This document shows, in pieces, positions 36,079 through 44,138 of a stretch of DNA of 64,000 bases. Source of the DNA: Desulfobacterium sp. Its GTDB lineage: Bacteria > Desulfobacterota > Desulfobacteria > Desulfobacterales > Desulfobacteraceae. Each line of letters begins with the position of its first letter. Positions within the stretch are counted from its first letter, which is position 1. The notes beneath the pieces were generated by a model, which was given only the letters and a program-made list of their open reading frames with translations, was not told where the DNA came from and did no database searches. The position numbers were made by a program, and so were the translations under genes. The stretch spans positions 1 through 64,000 of the forward strand of contig JAEINR010000015.1 in the NCBI GenBank assembly GCA_016342325.1, read 5' to 3'.

Positions 36079-36548
36079 GGCGGCCCACTGCCATGATTTA
36101 CCCGAACGGCCGACCAGAACGCTACGTTCATGACGACCATTTGGGCACGCCCAGGAAGATAACCGACGCCGCCAAGACTGTGGTATGGGCCAATGATTAC
36201 CGGCCCTTTGGCCAGGTTGGCGCCACCACGGCTGCCGTTGAAAACAACCTGCGGTTCCTGGGCCAGCATCTTGATGGGGAGACAGGGCTGCATTATACTT
36301 GGCACCGGTATTATGATCCTGATATCGGCAGGTACTTAACGCCTGGCCTAATTGGTTTAGCTGGCGGCATTAACCTTTACGCTTACGCCAATTCAAATCC
36401 AATCAATCTTACCGATCCTCAGGGGCTCTTTGCTTGGGGAATTCCTGCTTATGGAGTTATTAAGTGGGGTGGTGCAAAATTAGGCTCCTTTCCATTTCGA
36501 GTGGGTAGATATGACAAAGTTGTCGGGGGCCGATTTCCGGAAAATTAA
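36079..36548 (+). pseudogene. Orphan Rhs C-terminal cassette (displaced core end plus short tail)
   Basis: From about 36079 the frame matches the end of the Rhs core (YVHDDHLGTPRKITD, WANDYRPFGQVGATTAAVEN, ETGLHYTWHRYYDPDIGRYLTP, NLYAYANSNPINLTDPQGL) and then carries a different tail of about 41 residues ending at 36548. It lacks a signal peptide, the N-terminus and almost all repeats. Its DNA is closely similar to bases 34770-35000 of the full gene. Such silent cassettes downstream of rhs genes can recombine into the main gene and replace its tip. The short tail may itself be truncated. Confidence 0.75.
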
Positions 36549-36632
36549 TATTCAGCATAGAATTTTTATCAAGTACATGAAGAGGAACGTACTATCAAAA
36601 TGATCAAACTCTGCACACATTTTGAATAAGGG

Positions 36633-36653
36633 CAATAAGCTAGGCCTGACCCC
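36633..36653 (+). repeat. 21-bp repeat, inverted copy near miaA
   Basis: CAATAAGCTAGGCCTGACCC plus one C occurs here and, as exact reverse complement, at 47147-47167, where it forms one end of a small inverted-repeat element. Here only one half is visible. It lies just before the promoter of the small selenoprotein gene. Confidence 0.75.
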
Positions 36654-36660
36654 AATTGAT

Positions 36661-36688
36661 TTGACTTTTTCATTTTTTGTCATATTAT
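36661..36688 (+). promoter_or_regulatory. Promoter of the small selenoprotein-truA operon
   Basis: TTGACT (36661-36666), a 16-base spacer and TATTAT (36683-36688) match the sigma70 consensus in five of six bases each. Transcription would start near 36695, about 33 bases before the ATG. Confidence 0.65.
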
Positions 36689-36727
36689 CTTGAGGCTTTT
36701 TGACAATAACCTTATGGAAAGAGAATT

Positions 36728-36913
36728 ATGACGAACACTGCCAACAGTACATGCCCCGCATGCGGCGGCACCATAGATATCAAACGATCCTGAACCAGGG
36801 TTTATTTCGGCTGCAGGTCCTGCGGCAAAAACTATCCCATGGAGAACCACAACGAGCTCATGGACGATCGTCTTGAAGAGCAGCTTGCCAACGTGCCGTG
36901 CAACAGGCTATGA
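36728..36913 (+). CDS. Small dual-CXXC selenoprotein (UGA at codon 22)
   Basis: A 61-codon frame starting at ATG 36728 (GGAAAGAG upstream) is interrupted only by TGA at 36791-36793 and ends at TGA 36911-36913, overlapping the truA start. The protein has C9-P-A-C12 and C29-R-S-C32, the layout of a small zinc-ribbon or thiol-redox protein. The in-frame TGA lies between them (IDIKRS-U-TRVYFGC). A hairpin with apical loop GGTCC starts 22 bases after the TGA, the same distance as in the two larger selenoprotein genes of this window. It resembles a family annotated as dual CXXC motif small (seleno)protein (from memory). A nonsense mutation of a Trp codon is the alternative. Confidence 0.75.
36810..36826 (+). 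promoter_or_regulatory. Bacterial SECIS-like hairpin after the UGA of the small protein
   Basis: GCTGCA (36810-36815), loop GGTCC (36816-36820), TGCGGC (36821-36826) form a six-pair stem with one G-U. The loop begins 22 bases after the TGA and has a G at its first position, as in known bacterial SECIS loops that bind SelB. Confidence 0.65.
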
Positions 36914-37650
36914 CCAATTTTAAAATCACCATCGAGTACGACGGCACCCCTTTTTCCGGGTGGCAGGTGCAGAACGACTGCAAAACGGTCCAGGGAGAGA
37001 TTGAACAGGCCCTTTCCAGGATTTTGAACCAGTCGGTGCGTATCAACGGCTCCGGCAGGACCGATGCCGGGGTCCATGCCCTGGCCCAGGTGGCAACCTT
37101 TAATGCAGAGACAGGGATCGGATGCCGGGAGCTTAAAAAAGGATTGAACAGCCTGGTCAACGGCCCCATCGTGATCCACGAGTGCACCCGGGTGGATGAC
37201 GACTTCCATGCCAGATACAATGCCAGGGCCAAGGAGTACCACTACCATATCCTGAACCGCCAGGATCCCTGTGCCGTGGGATGCAATTACCTCTGGCACA
37301 TTCAAAAGCCCCTGGACATGGACGCCATGGCCGCATGCTGTGACATCATCACGGGCACCCACGATTTCAAGGCCTTCGAAGGCGCGGGCAGTCCCCGTTC
37401 CACCACGGTCAGGACAATATTTTCGGCTAAATGGGACAAAAGGGACGACCACCGCCTGGTGTTCAAGATCCGGGGAGACGGTTTTTTGAGATTCATGGTG
37501 CGAAACATCGTCGGCACCCTTGTACTTGCCGGAAATGGAAAGATTTCCCCCAGGGAATTCCGAACGATCCTCGAAAAACAGGACAGAAACCGTGCCGGAG
37601 CCACCGCTCCTGCACGGGGACTTTTTCTGGTGGATGTCCTTTATAATTAA
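36910..37650 (+). CDS. truA: tRNA pseudouridine(38-40) synthase
   Basis: Modifies uridines 38-40 of the anticodon arm. The ATG at 36910 overlaps the stop of the small selenoprotein gene (ATGA), and the protein begins MTNFKITIEYDGTPFSGWQVQ, a TruA hallmark; the frame extends four codons upstream without need. The 246 residues include GRTDAGVHALAQVATF with the catalytic Asp, and FMVRNIVGTLVLAGNGKIS. Length fits the family. Confidence 0.95.
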   Translation: MTNFKITIEYDGTPFSGWQVQNDCKTVQGEIEQALSRILNQSVRINGSGRTDAGVHALAQVATFNAETGIGCRELKKGLNSLVNGPIVIHECTRVDDDFHARYNARAKEYHYHILNRQDPCAVGCNYLWHIQKPLDMDAMAACCDIITGTHDFKAFEGAGSPRSTTVRTIFSAKWDKRDDHRLVFKIRGDGFLRFMVRNIVGTLVLAGNGKISPREFRTILEKQDRNRAGATAPARGLFLVDVLYN

Positions 37651-37670
37651 GACCGGCCCCCTTTAATTCA

Positions 37671-37699
37671 TTGACATGAAATCATTTTCAATCTATTAA
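37671..37699 (+). promoter_or_regulatory. Promoter of the amino acid transporter genes
   Basis: A perfect -35 TTGACA (37671-37676), a 17-base spacer and TATTAA (37694-37699). The ATG of the binding protein follows about 46 bases later with AAAGGATG upstream. Confidence 0.65.
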
Positions 37700-37745
37700 C
37701 CGTGATGTTTTTTTTCACAATTTATTACTGTTAAAGGATGATTTT

Positions 37746-38510
37746 ATGAAAGGTTCAAAATTTATCACGCTTGCCCTTGGGGCGTTGCTGGCCGTTACAC
37801 TGATTGTGGGTTGCGGACCCAAGAATGAGATGTCCGCCCTTGAAAGAATAAAAGAAGCAGGCGTCATCACCGTTGGCACCAGCCCTGACTATCCCCCGTT
37901 TGAGAGCATTGACGACAAGGGCAACATCATCGGTTTTGATATCGATCTTGCCCGTGCCGTTGCGGCTGAACTGGGCGTTGAGGTCGAGTTTGTGAACATG
38001 GGATTTGACTCTATCATCACTGCGGTAAAGAGCGGGCAGATCAACGTGGGCGTCTCAAGCTTTTCCATTAATGAAGATCGAAAAGCCAGCATCGATTTCT
38101 CCGTCCCCTACCTTATCAGCTCCCAGGTTGTGGTGGTACAGAAGGATTCGCCCCTCAAGACCGTTGAAGACCTTGCCGGCAAGCAGGTAGCGGTGGCCAT
38201 CGGAACCACCTGTGCCGAGGCAGCCAAAAATATAAAAGGAATCGACCTCAAGATCGTTGACGACAACAACCTGACCGTGATGATGCTGGCCAACCGTTCT
38301 GCCGACGCCGTGGTTCTGGATGTCGCCATTGCCAAGGAGTACCAGAAAAAACGCGGCTTCGACATCATGGAAAAGCCTCTCCAGATGGAAGAGACCGCCT
38401 GCGTAATCATGAAGGGCAATGAAACCCTTAAGCAGGAGATCGACAAGGCCATTGAAACGGTAAAAGCCAACGGTACCTTTGACACCCTCAAAGCAAAATG
38501 GCAGATCTAA
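37746..38510 (+). CDS. Polar amino acid ABC transporter substrate-binding lipoprotein
   Basis: A 254-residue family 3 solute-binding protein with a lipoprotein signal (LAVTLIVGCGPK, Cys acylated). The signature GFDIDLARAVAAELGVEVEFV follows ITVGTSPDYPPFES, typical for binding proteins of polar amino acids such as Gln, His, Arg or cystine. The specific ligand cannot be assigned. A strong terminator lies between this gene and the permease, so the binding protein should be made in excess. No ATPase gene is adjacent. Confidence 0.9.
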   Translation: MKGSKFITLALGALLAVTLIVGCGPKNEMSALERIKEAGVITVGTSPDYPPFESIDDKGNIIGFDIDLARAVAAELGVEVEFVNMGFDSIITAVKSGQINVGVSSFSINEDRKASIDFSVPYLISSQVVVVQKDSPLKTVEDLAGKQVAVAIGTTCAEAAKNIKGIDLKIVDDNNLTVMMLANRSADAVVLDVAIAKEYQKKRGFDIMEKPLQMEETACVIMKGNETLKQEIDKAIETVKANGTFDTLKAKWQI

Positions 38511-38540
38511 CCCATACCAGGGCCTAAGTTCAATCAAACC

Positions 38541-38580
38541 CGATGACCGGTTGGCATGCCTTCCGGTCATCGTTTTTTTT
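38541..38580 (+). terminator. Intrinsic terminator between binding protein and permease genes
   Basis: CGATGACCGG (38541-38550), a 12-base loop, CCGGTCATCG (38563-38572) and eight T (38573-38580). This is a textbook terminator placed inside the transporter operon; partial read-through would give less permease than binding protein. Confidence 0.88.
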
Positions 38581-38594
38581 AAGGAGAAGAAACA

Positions 38595-39263
38595 GTGGAT
38601 TTTACACTGCTATGGCAGCACAAACTCTTTCTGCTGGCCGGCGCGACCGTCACCTTGAAACTCACGGCCGGAGCCATCATCATCGGTCTCATCCTGGGCG
38701 TGATGGCCGGCGTCGCAAGCGTGTCACCCGCCAGGATCCCACGGATAATCAGCGGCATCTATGTACAGATCTTCAGGGGCACCCCCATGCTCTTGCAGAT
38801 CTTTTTCATCTATTTCGGAATTCCCCAGCTCTTCCAGCTCATCATGGGCAGATCCATCATGCCCGACCCCTTGCTTGTGGGGATCATCGCCCTTGGCCTC
38901 AACTCGGGGGCCTATGTTGCAGAAATCGTCAGGGGCGGTATCCAGGCCGTGGGCCAGGGACAGATGGAGGCCGGACGATCCATCGGCCTGTCCAGGAAAA
39001 TGGCCATGCGCTACATCATCATTCCCCAGGCAATGAAAAAAATCATCCCTCCCCTGGGCAACGAGGTCATCGTCCTATTAAAGGACTCCTCCCTGATATC
39101 AGTCATCGGAACCAACGAGCTCATGTATTCGGCCAAGGTGATGGGGGCAAAATACTATGACTATGTGCAGTTTCTGGTGGGTGCGGGCCTGATCTATCTG
39201 ACCCTTACCTTTGTGATCTCAAGGGTGCTTGCCCGGTTGGAAAAGAAACTCCGGTACGCCTGA
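38595..39263 (+). CDS. Polar amino acid ABC transporter permease
   Basis: A 222-residue HisM/GlnP-type permease with about five membrane segments and the family signatures IFRGTPMLLQIFFIYFG (N-terminal) and ALGLNSGAYVAEIVRGGIQAVGQGQMEAGRSIGLS, the EAA loop that contacts the ATPase. It starts with GTG at 38595 after AAGGAG. It works with the binding protein upstream. The matching ATPase (GlnQ/HisP type) is not in this locus; the next gene is convergent. Confidence 0.92.
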   Translation: MDFTLLWQHKLFLLAGATVTLKLTAGAIIIGLILGVMAGVASVSPARIPRIISGIYVQIFRGTPMLLQIFFIYFGIPQLFQLIMGRSIMPDPLLVGIIALGLNSGAYVAEIVRGGIQAVGQGQMEAGRSIGLSRKMAMRYIIIPQAMKKIIPPLGNEVIVLLKDSSLISVIGTNELMYSAKVMGAKYYDYVQFLVGAGLIYLTLTFVISRVLARLEKKLRYA

Positions 39264-39266
39264 TCC

Positions 39267-41033
39267 TTACTTGTTTTTGATGGTCTTGATGTAATGGTTG
39301 TAGTGGGATATGACGTCCCGCCTGTAAAGGATTCCCAGAAGGACGCCGTGGTCGTCCTCCCTGACCACGGGCAGGGCGTCTATGTTCTTGATGGTCAGCT
39401 TCTGAAGCACCGTGTTCAGGTCCTCGGAAACCGTGGTAACGATGATGTCAGAGATCATGATGTCCCGCATCACCACCAGATCTTCGATGTGCCGGGCAAA
39501 GATAATCTCCCGGATGTCGGTGCTGGAAAAGATGCCGCAGAACCGGTTGTTCCGATCCATCACCGGAAAGTAGTGCTGCTTTGTCTTTGAAAAGAGCTTT
39601 TTGAACTTGGAAAACGGCATATCCTCGTTCACCTGGACCACGGTTTTGACAAGCCCCATGAGATCCCCGACCTTTATGGTCTGGAGAATATCCATCATGA
39701 ATTCACCGGCATGGGCCGGGGACTCCACCCGGCTTCTCACCTGGTTATGAAAAATGGTCCACCGTTGGGAAATGAGATAACAGAGGGAACAGACCAGAAG
39801 GCTCGGCAACAGGAGATGGTAGGAATTGGTCATCTCGCTCACAAAAATAATGGTGGAGATGGGGGTGTTGGAAACCGCCGTAAAAAAGCCGGCCATGCCC
39901 ACGATCACAAAGGCGCCGGGATGGGTCACCACCGACGGCATAATCATGTGGAACAGCTGTCCCACCACCCCTCCCATGGCGCCGCCGATGACGATGGACG
40001 GACCAAACACCCCGCCACTGCCCCCGGAACCAATGGAAAAACTGGTGGTGAGAATCTTGCCCACGGCCAGGGCAAACAACACCTGGATGGAGAGATCGTT
40101 AAAAATGGCTTTCTGGGCCATCCCATAGCCGAATGCCAGGGTATAGGGCAGGAAAAATCCGATGATACCGGTGATAAGCCCCCCAATGGCGGGCTTTATA
40201 TGATTGGGAATCTTCAGCCGGTGGAACACCCCTGCAACCCCGTAAAACGCCTTGATATAGAAAACGCCTGTTGCGACCAGCACAAGAGCGAGAACGACAT
40301 AGGGTCCGAGTTCCAGGGGGTTCTGGAACACAAAATCCGGTGAATCAAACAAAGACCCCCAGCCAAAGACGAGGCAGAACACACAGTAGGCAACCACGGA
40401 GGAAATCCCGGCCGGGATAATCACATCCGATTCAAACTCGGGATCCCGGTACAGCACCTCTGCGGCAAAGAGCGCTCCTGCAAGGGGGGCACGAAAGATA
40501 CTGCCGACCCCGGCGCCCACCCCGGCGGCCATCATAATGCGCCGCTCCCTGTCCGAAAGCTTCATCTTCGTGGCCAGAAAGGAACCAAAGCCTGCGCCGA
40601 TCTGGGCAATGGGCCCCTCCCTTCCCCCGGATCCCCCCGTGGTAAGGGTGATGGCCGAGGCCAGGGTCTTGATAAAGGGAACCCTGGACCGGATGAAGCC
40701 GCCCTTGGCGTGGTAGGCCTCGATGGCAGCGTCGGTTCCGTGGCCCTCGGCTTCAGGAGCAAATGTGTAAACCAGCCATCCGCTGACGAGCCCCCCTGCC
40801 GCTGGCAACAGCAAAAGAATCCAAGGGTTGAACACTGTGCTGGTGGGGGGCAGGAGATGGTGTTCCCCTGCCGGGGCATCGGGCCTGTAACCTGCCATGA
40901 GGTCAAGGAAGTAATGGACCCCCAGCCCGCAAAGGTAATGGAACACAACAGAGCCTAAGCCTGCAATCAACCCGATGAGAATGAAATTGAACAGCCAACG
41001 CCCTGCTACTGCAATGTCCGGAGATCTAAGCAC
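39267..41033 (-). CDS. ClC-family chloride channel/transporter with CBS pair
   Basis: The 588-residue protein has a ClC membrane domain (about 10-430) with the selectivity motifs GSGGREGPIAQIG (gating Glu present) and GSGGVFGPSIVIGGAMG, and a C-terminal CBS pair (about 455-585). In GALFAAEVLYRD the position equivalent to the internal proton glutamate (E203 of E. coli ClcA, EEM) appears to be Val. By established ClC biology, loss of that Glu favours channel-like rather than H+/Cl- exchange; this is inferred from a by-eye alignment. It is convergent with the permease gene, only three bases apart. Confidence 0.9.
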   Translation of the reverse strand: MLRSPDIAVAGRWLFNFILIGLIAGLGSVVFHYLCGLGVHYFLDLMAGYRPDAPAGEHHLLPPTSTVFNPWILLLLPAAGGLVSGWLVYTFAPEAEGHGTDAAIEAYHAKGGFIRSRVPFIKTLASAITLTTGGSGGREGPIAQIGAGFGSFLATKMKLSDRERRIMMAAGVGAGVGSIFRAPLAGALFAAEVLYRDPEFESDVIIPAGISSVVAYCVFCLVFGWGSLFDSPDFVFQNPLELGPYVVLALVLVATGVFYIKAFYGVAGVFHRLKIPNHIKPAIGGLITGIIGFFLPYTLAFGYGMAQKAIFNDLSIQVLFALAVGKILTTSFSIGSGGSGGVFGPSIVIGGAMGGVVGQLFHMIMPSVVTHPGAFVIVGMAGFFTAVSNTPISTIIFVSEMTNSYHLLLPSLLVCSLCYLISQRWTIFHNQVRSRVESPAHAGEFMMDILQTIKVGDLMGLVKTVVQVNEDMPFSKFKKLFSKTKQHYFPVMDRNNRFCGIFSSTDIREIIFARHIEDLVVMRDIMISDIIVTTVSEDLNTVLQKLTIKNIDALPVVREDDHGVLLGILYRRDVISHYNHYIKTIKNK

Positions 41034-41040
41034 GTTTTAT

Positions 41041-42363
41041 TCAGCCCCCTGTTGCCCTGAGGTCGTTTATGCCCTTGAGGATGGTGTCGAACATTAATCG
41101 GACATCCTCTTTTTCAAGGCAAGAGAATGCAACTCGGATGTTTTTGGCACCAATGGCAATGACGCCGGTTTCGTAGGTATCAAGGAGATGAACCCGCAAG
41201 GTTTCGGCATCCACGTCCTTGAGACGGACGCACATGAAGTAGCCGGAGTTGAAGGGATAGACATCCCAGGCCTCACTGTAGCAGGGATCCGCCAGCACCT
41301 TCTTGATCTCAAGGGCCCTGTCCCTGAGTAAATCGAATTTTTCCTGCTTGTACTCAGCATAATTCTCATGGTTCATGGATTCCAGCACCACGGATTGCCC
41401 CAGGTGGGAAACATTGGAAACATTTCCCCTGATGCAACCGGCCGTCTTTTTCTCCAGGGCATCATAAAGCGCCTCAACATCGGATTCACTCTTGATCCCG
41501 TAGGTGATAAAGCCCACCCGAAGGCCCCACACGTAGTCTTCTTTGGTGGCTCCGTCGAGCTTGACAGCCACAATCCGCTCATGGGCACCGGCAAGCAAGG
41601 CAAACACGGACTCTTTCATTGTCTCTTCCTCGAAAAAGAGACCGAAATAGGCATCGTCGCAGGCCACAACCACATTGGTACCGTTGTTGGCAATATCAAT
41701 GAGGATGTCGGCGATTCGTCGTCCCTCGGCACTTGAGGGGGCGTAACCGCTGGGGTTGTGGGGAAAGTTGAGAACGGTGATGATCTTGTCGCTGGTTGCA
41801 GCCTCGGCCCTCACCGCCTGCTCAAAGCTGTCGATGTCAAGTCCTGTGAGGGTGTCGTTAAAGGTGTTGTAGTGGGTTATTTTTGCCCTGTTTCTCACGC
41901 AAAAGGTCATGGTGTAGTTTCCCCACATCATGTCCGGAATAATCAGCTTGTCCCCTGGGTTGACCCAGAGATCGGCAAAGGTGGACACGGCATGGGTGAT
42001 ACCGGAAGTGACAACCGGAAGCCCGATGGTCGTCTCGCCAAGGGATGGGTTCTTGGGGTATAGCGATTCTCGCCAGCGTTTCCTGAGCGCCGGAAGTCCG
42101 AAGGACGGCGCATAGGGAAGAAAGTGGTCCGGATCGATACCATTGATTAGACAGGCGACCGAGGGAAGATTCATGACAGATCCCCCCTGCTTTGCAATGC
42201 CGATGGTGGCATTGATCTTGTTGGCCTTTTGTTTGGCCTCGGCACTCTGGCTCAGGATACCCTTTGGGAAAAAGAGTTCTTTTCCCATATCAGAGAGCAT
42301 CCCAAAGATATGAGGATTTAAGTTCCGGATCACTGAATTGAGTTCTTGGGCAAGGGGATTCAT
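41041..42363 (-). CDS. PLP-dependent aminotransferase, class I/II
   Basis: The 440-residue fold-type I aminotransferase has VVTSGITHAVSTFADLWVNPGD, the Asn-Pro motif NFPHNPSGYAPS, VACDDAYFGLFFEE (Asp binding pyridine nitrogen) and the PLP Lys in VKLDGATKEDYVWGLRVGF, with a C-terminal Arg in IRVAFS for the substrate carboxylate. It resembles aspartate/aromatic-type aminotransferases, but substrate cannot be assigned. It ends seven bases before the ClC gene start on the same strand, so the two may be cotranscribed. Confidence 0.88.
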   Translation of the reverse strand: MNPLAQELNSVIRNLNPHIFGMLSDMGKELFFPKGILSQSAEAKQKANKINATIGIAKQGGSVMNLPSVACLINGIDPDHFLPYAPSFGLPALRKRWRESLYPKNPSLGETTIGLPVVTSGITHAVSTFADLWVNPGDKLIIPDMMWGNYTMTFCVRNRAKITHYNTFNDTLTGLDIDSFEQAVRAEAATSDKIITVLNFPHNPSGYAPSSAEGRRIADILIDIANNGTNVVVACDDAYFGLFFEEETMKESVFALLAGAHERIVAVKLDGATKEDYVWGLRVGFITYGIKSESDVEALYDALEKKTAGCIRGNVSNVSHLGQSVVLESMNHENYAEYKQEKFDLLRDRALEIKKVLADPCYSEAWDVYPFNSGYFMCVRLKDVDAETLRVHLLDTYETGVIAIGAKNIRVAFSCLEKEDVRLMFDTILKGINDLRATGG

Positions 42364-42511
42364 CTTAAATTCGTTCCTTCATTGCGTTTGCATTAAAAAC
42401 AAAAATAACCTGACTCTACTGTAAATTGAAAATTTATGTATAGCATGAACCAGGGGATGGTCAAGAGATTATTTTTGGAATAATTGCTGAAGGTGGGGGC
42501 TTGGGGAGGGG

Positions 42512-42560
42512 ATTTCCTTGAACTTGAAACCGGAAAAACCGGTTTCAAGTTCAAGGAAAT
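42512..42560. repeat. Perfect 22-bp inverted repeat with 5-nt loop
   Basis: Bases 42512-42533 and 42539-42560 are exact reverse complements (ATTTCCTTGAACTTG and on to ACCGG) around AAAAA. It lies just after the stop of the PxxKW gene. It lacks a T-run on either strand, so it is an imperfect terminator or an mRNA-stabilising 3' structure. Confidence 0.85.
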
Positions 42561-42565
42561 GGGTG

Positions 42566-42838
42566 CTACATACGTTTTGAAGCCTTGATCGGGTTGACCT
42601 TCTGCTTTTTGGTCGCAACAACCGTTTTCACGTGGGTTGCCAGGTTGCAGTTCCCGTTTTTCCACTTGATCTCAGGCTCGGGTGCAGCGGTGCAGTACTT
42701 GCCGGTCTCATACTCGGCCAGTCTCTGGCAACCTTCGCAGGCTTCAGTTACAGGTTTGCAGGACCCCCCGTTATATGTGCAGCCTTTGGCTTTCATAAAT
42801 ACACATTCATCATTTTTTCTAATTGTTGTACAAATCAT
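42566..42838 (-). CDS. PxxKW-family cysteine-rich protein
   Basis: A 90-residue protein with seven cysteines in its first 65 residues (MICTTIRKNDECVFM, GCTYNGGSC, EACEGCQRLAEY, KYCTAAPEPEIKWKNGNCNLATH) and a Lys-rich tail. The PEIKW stretch and Cys spacing match a family annotated as PxxKW cysteine-rich protein, known from anaerobic Desulfobacterota (from memory). Function is unknown; the cysteines could bind Fe-S or zinc. It stands alone with a strong promoter, a structured leader of about 100 bases and a 3' hairpin, suggesting high expression. Confidence 0.8.
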   Translation of the reverse strand: MICTTIRKNDECVFMKAKGCTYNGGSCKPVTEACEGCQRLAEYETGKYCTAAPEPEIKWKNGNCNLATHVKTVVATKKQKVNPIKASKRM

Positions 42839-42891
42839 GTTGTAAACCCCGTCTATGTTTTCCCAAAGTATATTGGAAACCTAAATAATAT

Positions 42892-42910
42892 GGAAACCTT
42901 ATAGGTTTCC
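42892..42910 (-). promoter_or_regulatory. Leader hairpin of the PxxKW gene
   Basis: GGAAACCT, loop ATA, AGGTTTCC form a perfect eight-pair stem in the predicted 5' leader; a further AGGTTTCC copy lies at about 42875-42882. Role unknown, possibly mRNA stability. Confidence 0.5.
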
Positions 42911-42945
42911 GCCCTATATTAAAAATCTGATTTTTCGAGAGAGTC

Positions 42946-42973
42946 AATATAGCACTCTCTTATTTTTTGTCAA
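42946..42973 (-). promoter_or_regulatory. Strong sigma70 promoter of the PxxKW gene
   Basis: On the minus strand TTGACA (42973-42968), a 16-base spacer and TATATT (42951-42946) nearly match consensus. The start site would be near 42939, giving a leader of about 100 bases. The same bases can form an AGAGAGT/ACTCTCT hairpin followed by TATTTTTT on the plus strand. Confidence 0.7.
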
Positions 42974-43119
42974 CATCATTATTTTCCACCCCCATTTATC
43001 TAACCCTTGATTTTTCGATTGAAAACTGCGATGAATACCTAATCCTGAAGGATAGACAGTAGTGTTTTTTTCAACAATCCGACACCATAAAGTGTGCCGC
43101 AGTAATAAAAGAGAGTAGA

Positions 43120-44097
43120 ATGATCATAGAAGAGGCAAAAGAGGTACTGAGGAAAGAGGCCGAAAGCATCATGAATCTGACAGAAAAGATCGGCCCTGAA
43201 TTTGAACGCATGGTGGAGACCATCCTGTCATCCACCGGTCGTGTGGTCGTGGCCGGAATCGGAAAGTCCGGGCTGATCTGCAGAAAGATCGTTGCCACCC
43301 TCACCAGCACCGGCACCAATGCCATGTTTCTCCACCCAGTGGAGGCCATGCACGGCGACCTTGGCATGGTCGTTAAAAAAGATGTATTCATCGCCATCTC
43401 AAACAGCGGAGAGACGGGAGAGCTCAACATTCTTTTACCGTCCATCAAGGAACTTGGATGTTCCATGATCGCCTTTACGGGTAACACCCGCTCCACCATG
43501 GCCGAATTATGCGACATTGTCATCGACACCGGCGTTGAGCAAGAGGCCTGCCCCCTTGGGCTTGCCCCCACCTGCAGCACAACGGCCCAGCTTGCCATGG
43601 GCGATGCCCTGGCCGTGGTCCTCATTAATAAGAAACATTTCAAGGAGAGTGATTTCAAGCGCTCCCATCCGGGCGGCGCCCTGGGCCAGCGATTGTCGTG
43701 CATGGCAAAGGAGATCATGGATCAGGATTCGACACCGCCCACCATACCCTCCGGTGCCACCATGACCGAGGCCATAGAAGTAATGGAGGCGTTCAAGCTA
43801 GGAGCGGTGCTGATCATCGGCCAGGACAATACGCTGACCGGCATCATCACCGACGGCGACGTAAGACACTGCATTGCCAAGGGAATGCTTAATTTCGACA
43901 CCCTGACTGTTGAACAGGTGATGACCCATGAACCGTTTACCATTGCACCGGACGCCCTCCTGTTCGATGCACTGAACATCATGGAGAAACATGAGATAAC
44001 AGCCCTTCCGGTAACAGACCAGGAGAAACAGTTGCGGGGCATCCTGCACCTCCACGACATCCTTGGCAAAGGCGCTTTTAAGTTCAACGGCGCTTAG
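43120..44097 (+). CDS. kdsD: Arabinose-5-phosphate isomerase
   Basis: Converts ribulose-5-phosphate to arabinose-5-phosphate for KDO in lipopolysaccharide. The 325-residue protein has an N-terminal SIS domain (about 25-175; VVAGIGKSGLICRKIVATLTSTG, FIAISNSGETGEL) and a CBS pair (about 205-320; GIITDGDVRHCIAKG), the KdsD/GutQ architecture. GutQ-like function in sugar alcohol use is unlikely because no gut genes are near. It precedes the phosphofructokinase gene by 41 bases. Confidence 0.92.
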   Translation: MIIEEAKEVLRKEAESIMNLTEKIGPEFERMVETILSSTGRVVVAGIGKSGLICRKIVATLTSTGTNAMFLHPVEAMHGDLGMVVKKDVFIAISNSGETGELNILLPSIKELGCSMIAFTGNTRSTMAELCDIVIDTGVEQEACPLGLAPTCSTTAQLAMGDALAVVLINKKHFKESDFKRSHPGGALGQRLSCMAKEIMDQDSTPPTIPSGATMTEAIEVMEAFKLGAVLIIGQDNTLTGIITDGDVRHCIAKGMLNFDTLTVEQVMTHEPFTIAPDALLFDALNIMEKHEITALPVTDQEKQLRGILHLHDILGKGAFKFNGA

Positions 44098-44108
44098 AAC
44101 CCCAACAG

Positions 44109-44124
44109 CCCCCCCCCCCCCCCC
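44109..44124. repeat. Homopolymeric tract of 16 C
   Basis: Sixteen consecutive C lie between kdsD and the phosphofructokinase gene, just upstream of its RBS (GAGGAGAG). Such tracts are prone to slippage. Here it would alter intergenic length but not a reading frame. Confidence 0.9.
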
Positions 44125-44138
44125 TTGAGGAGAGAGTA

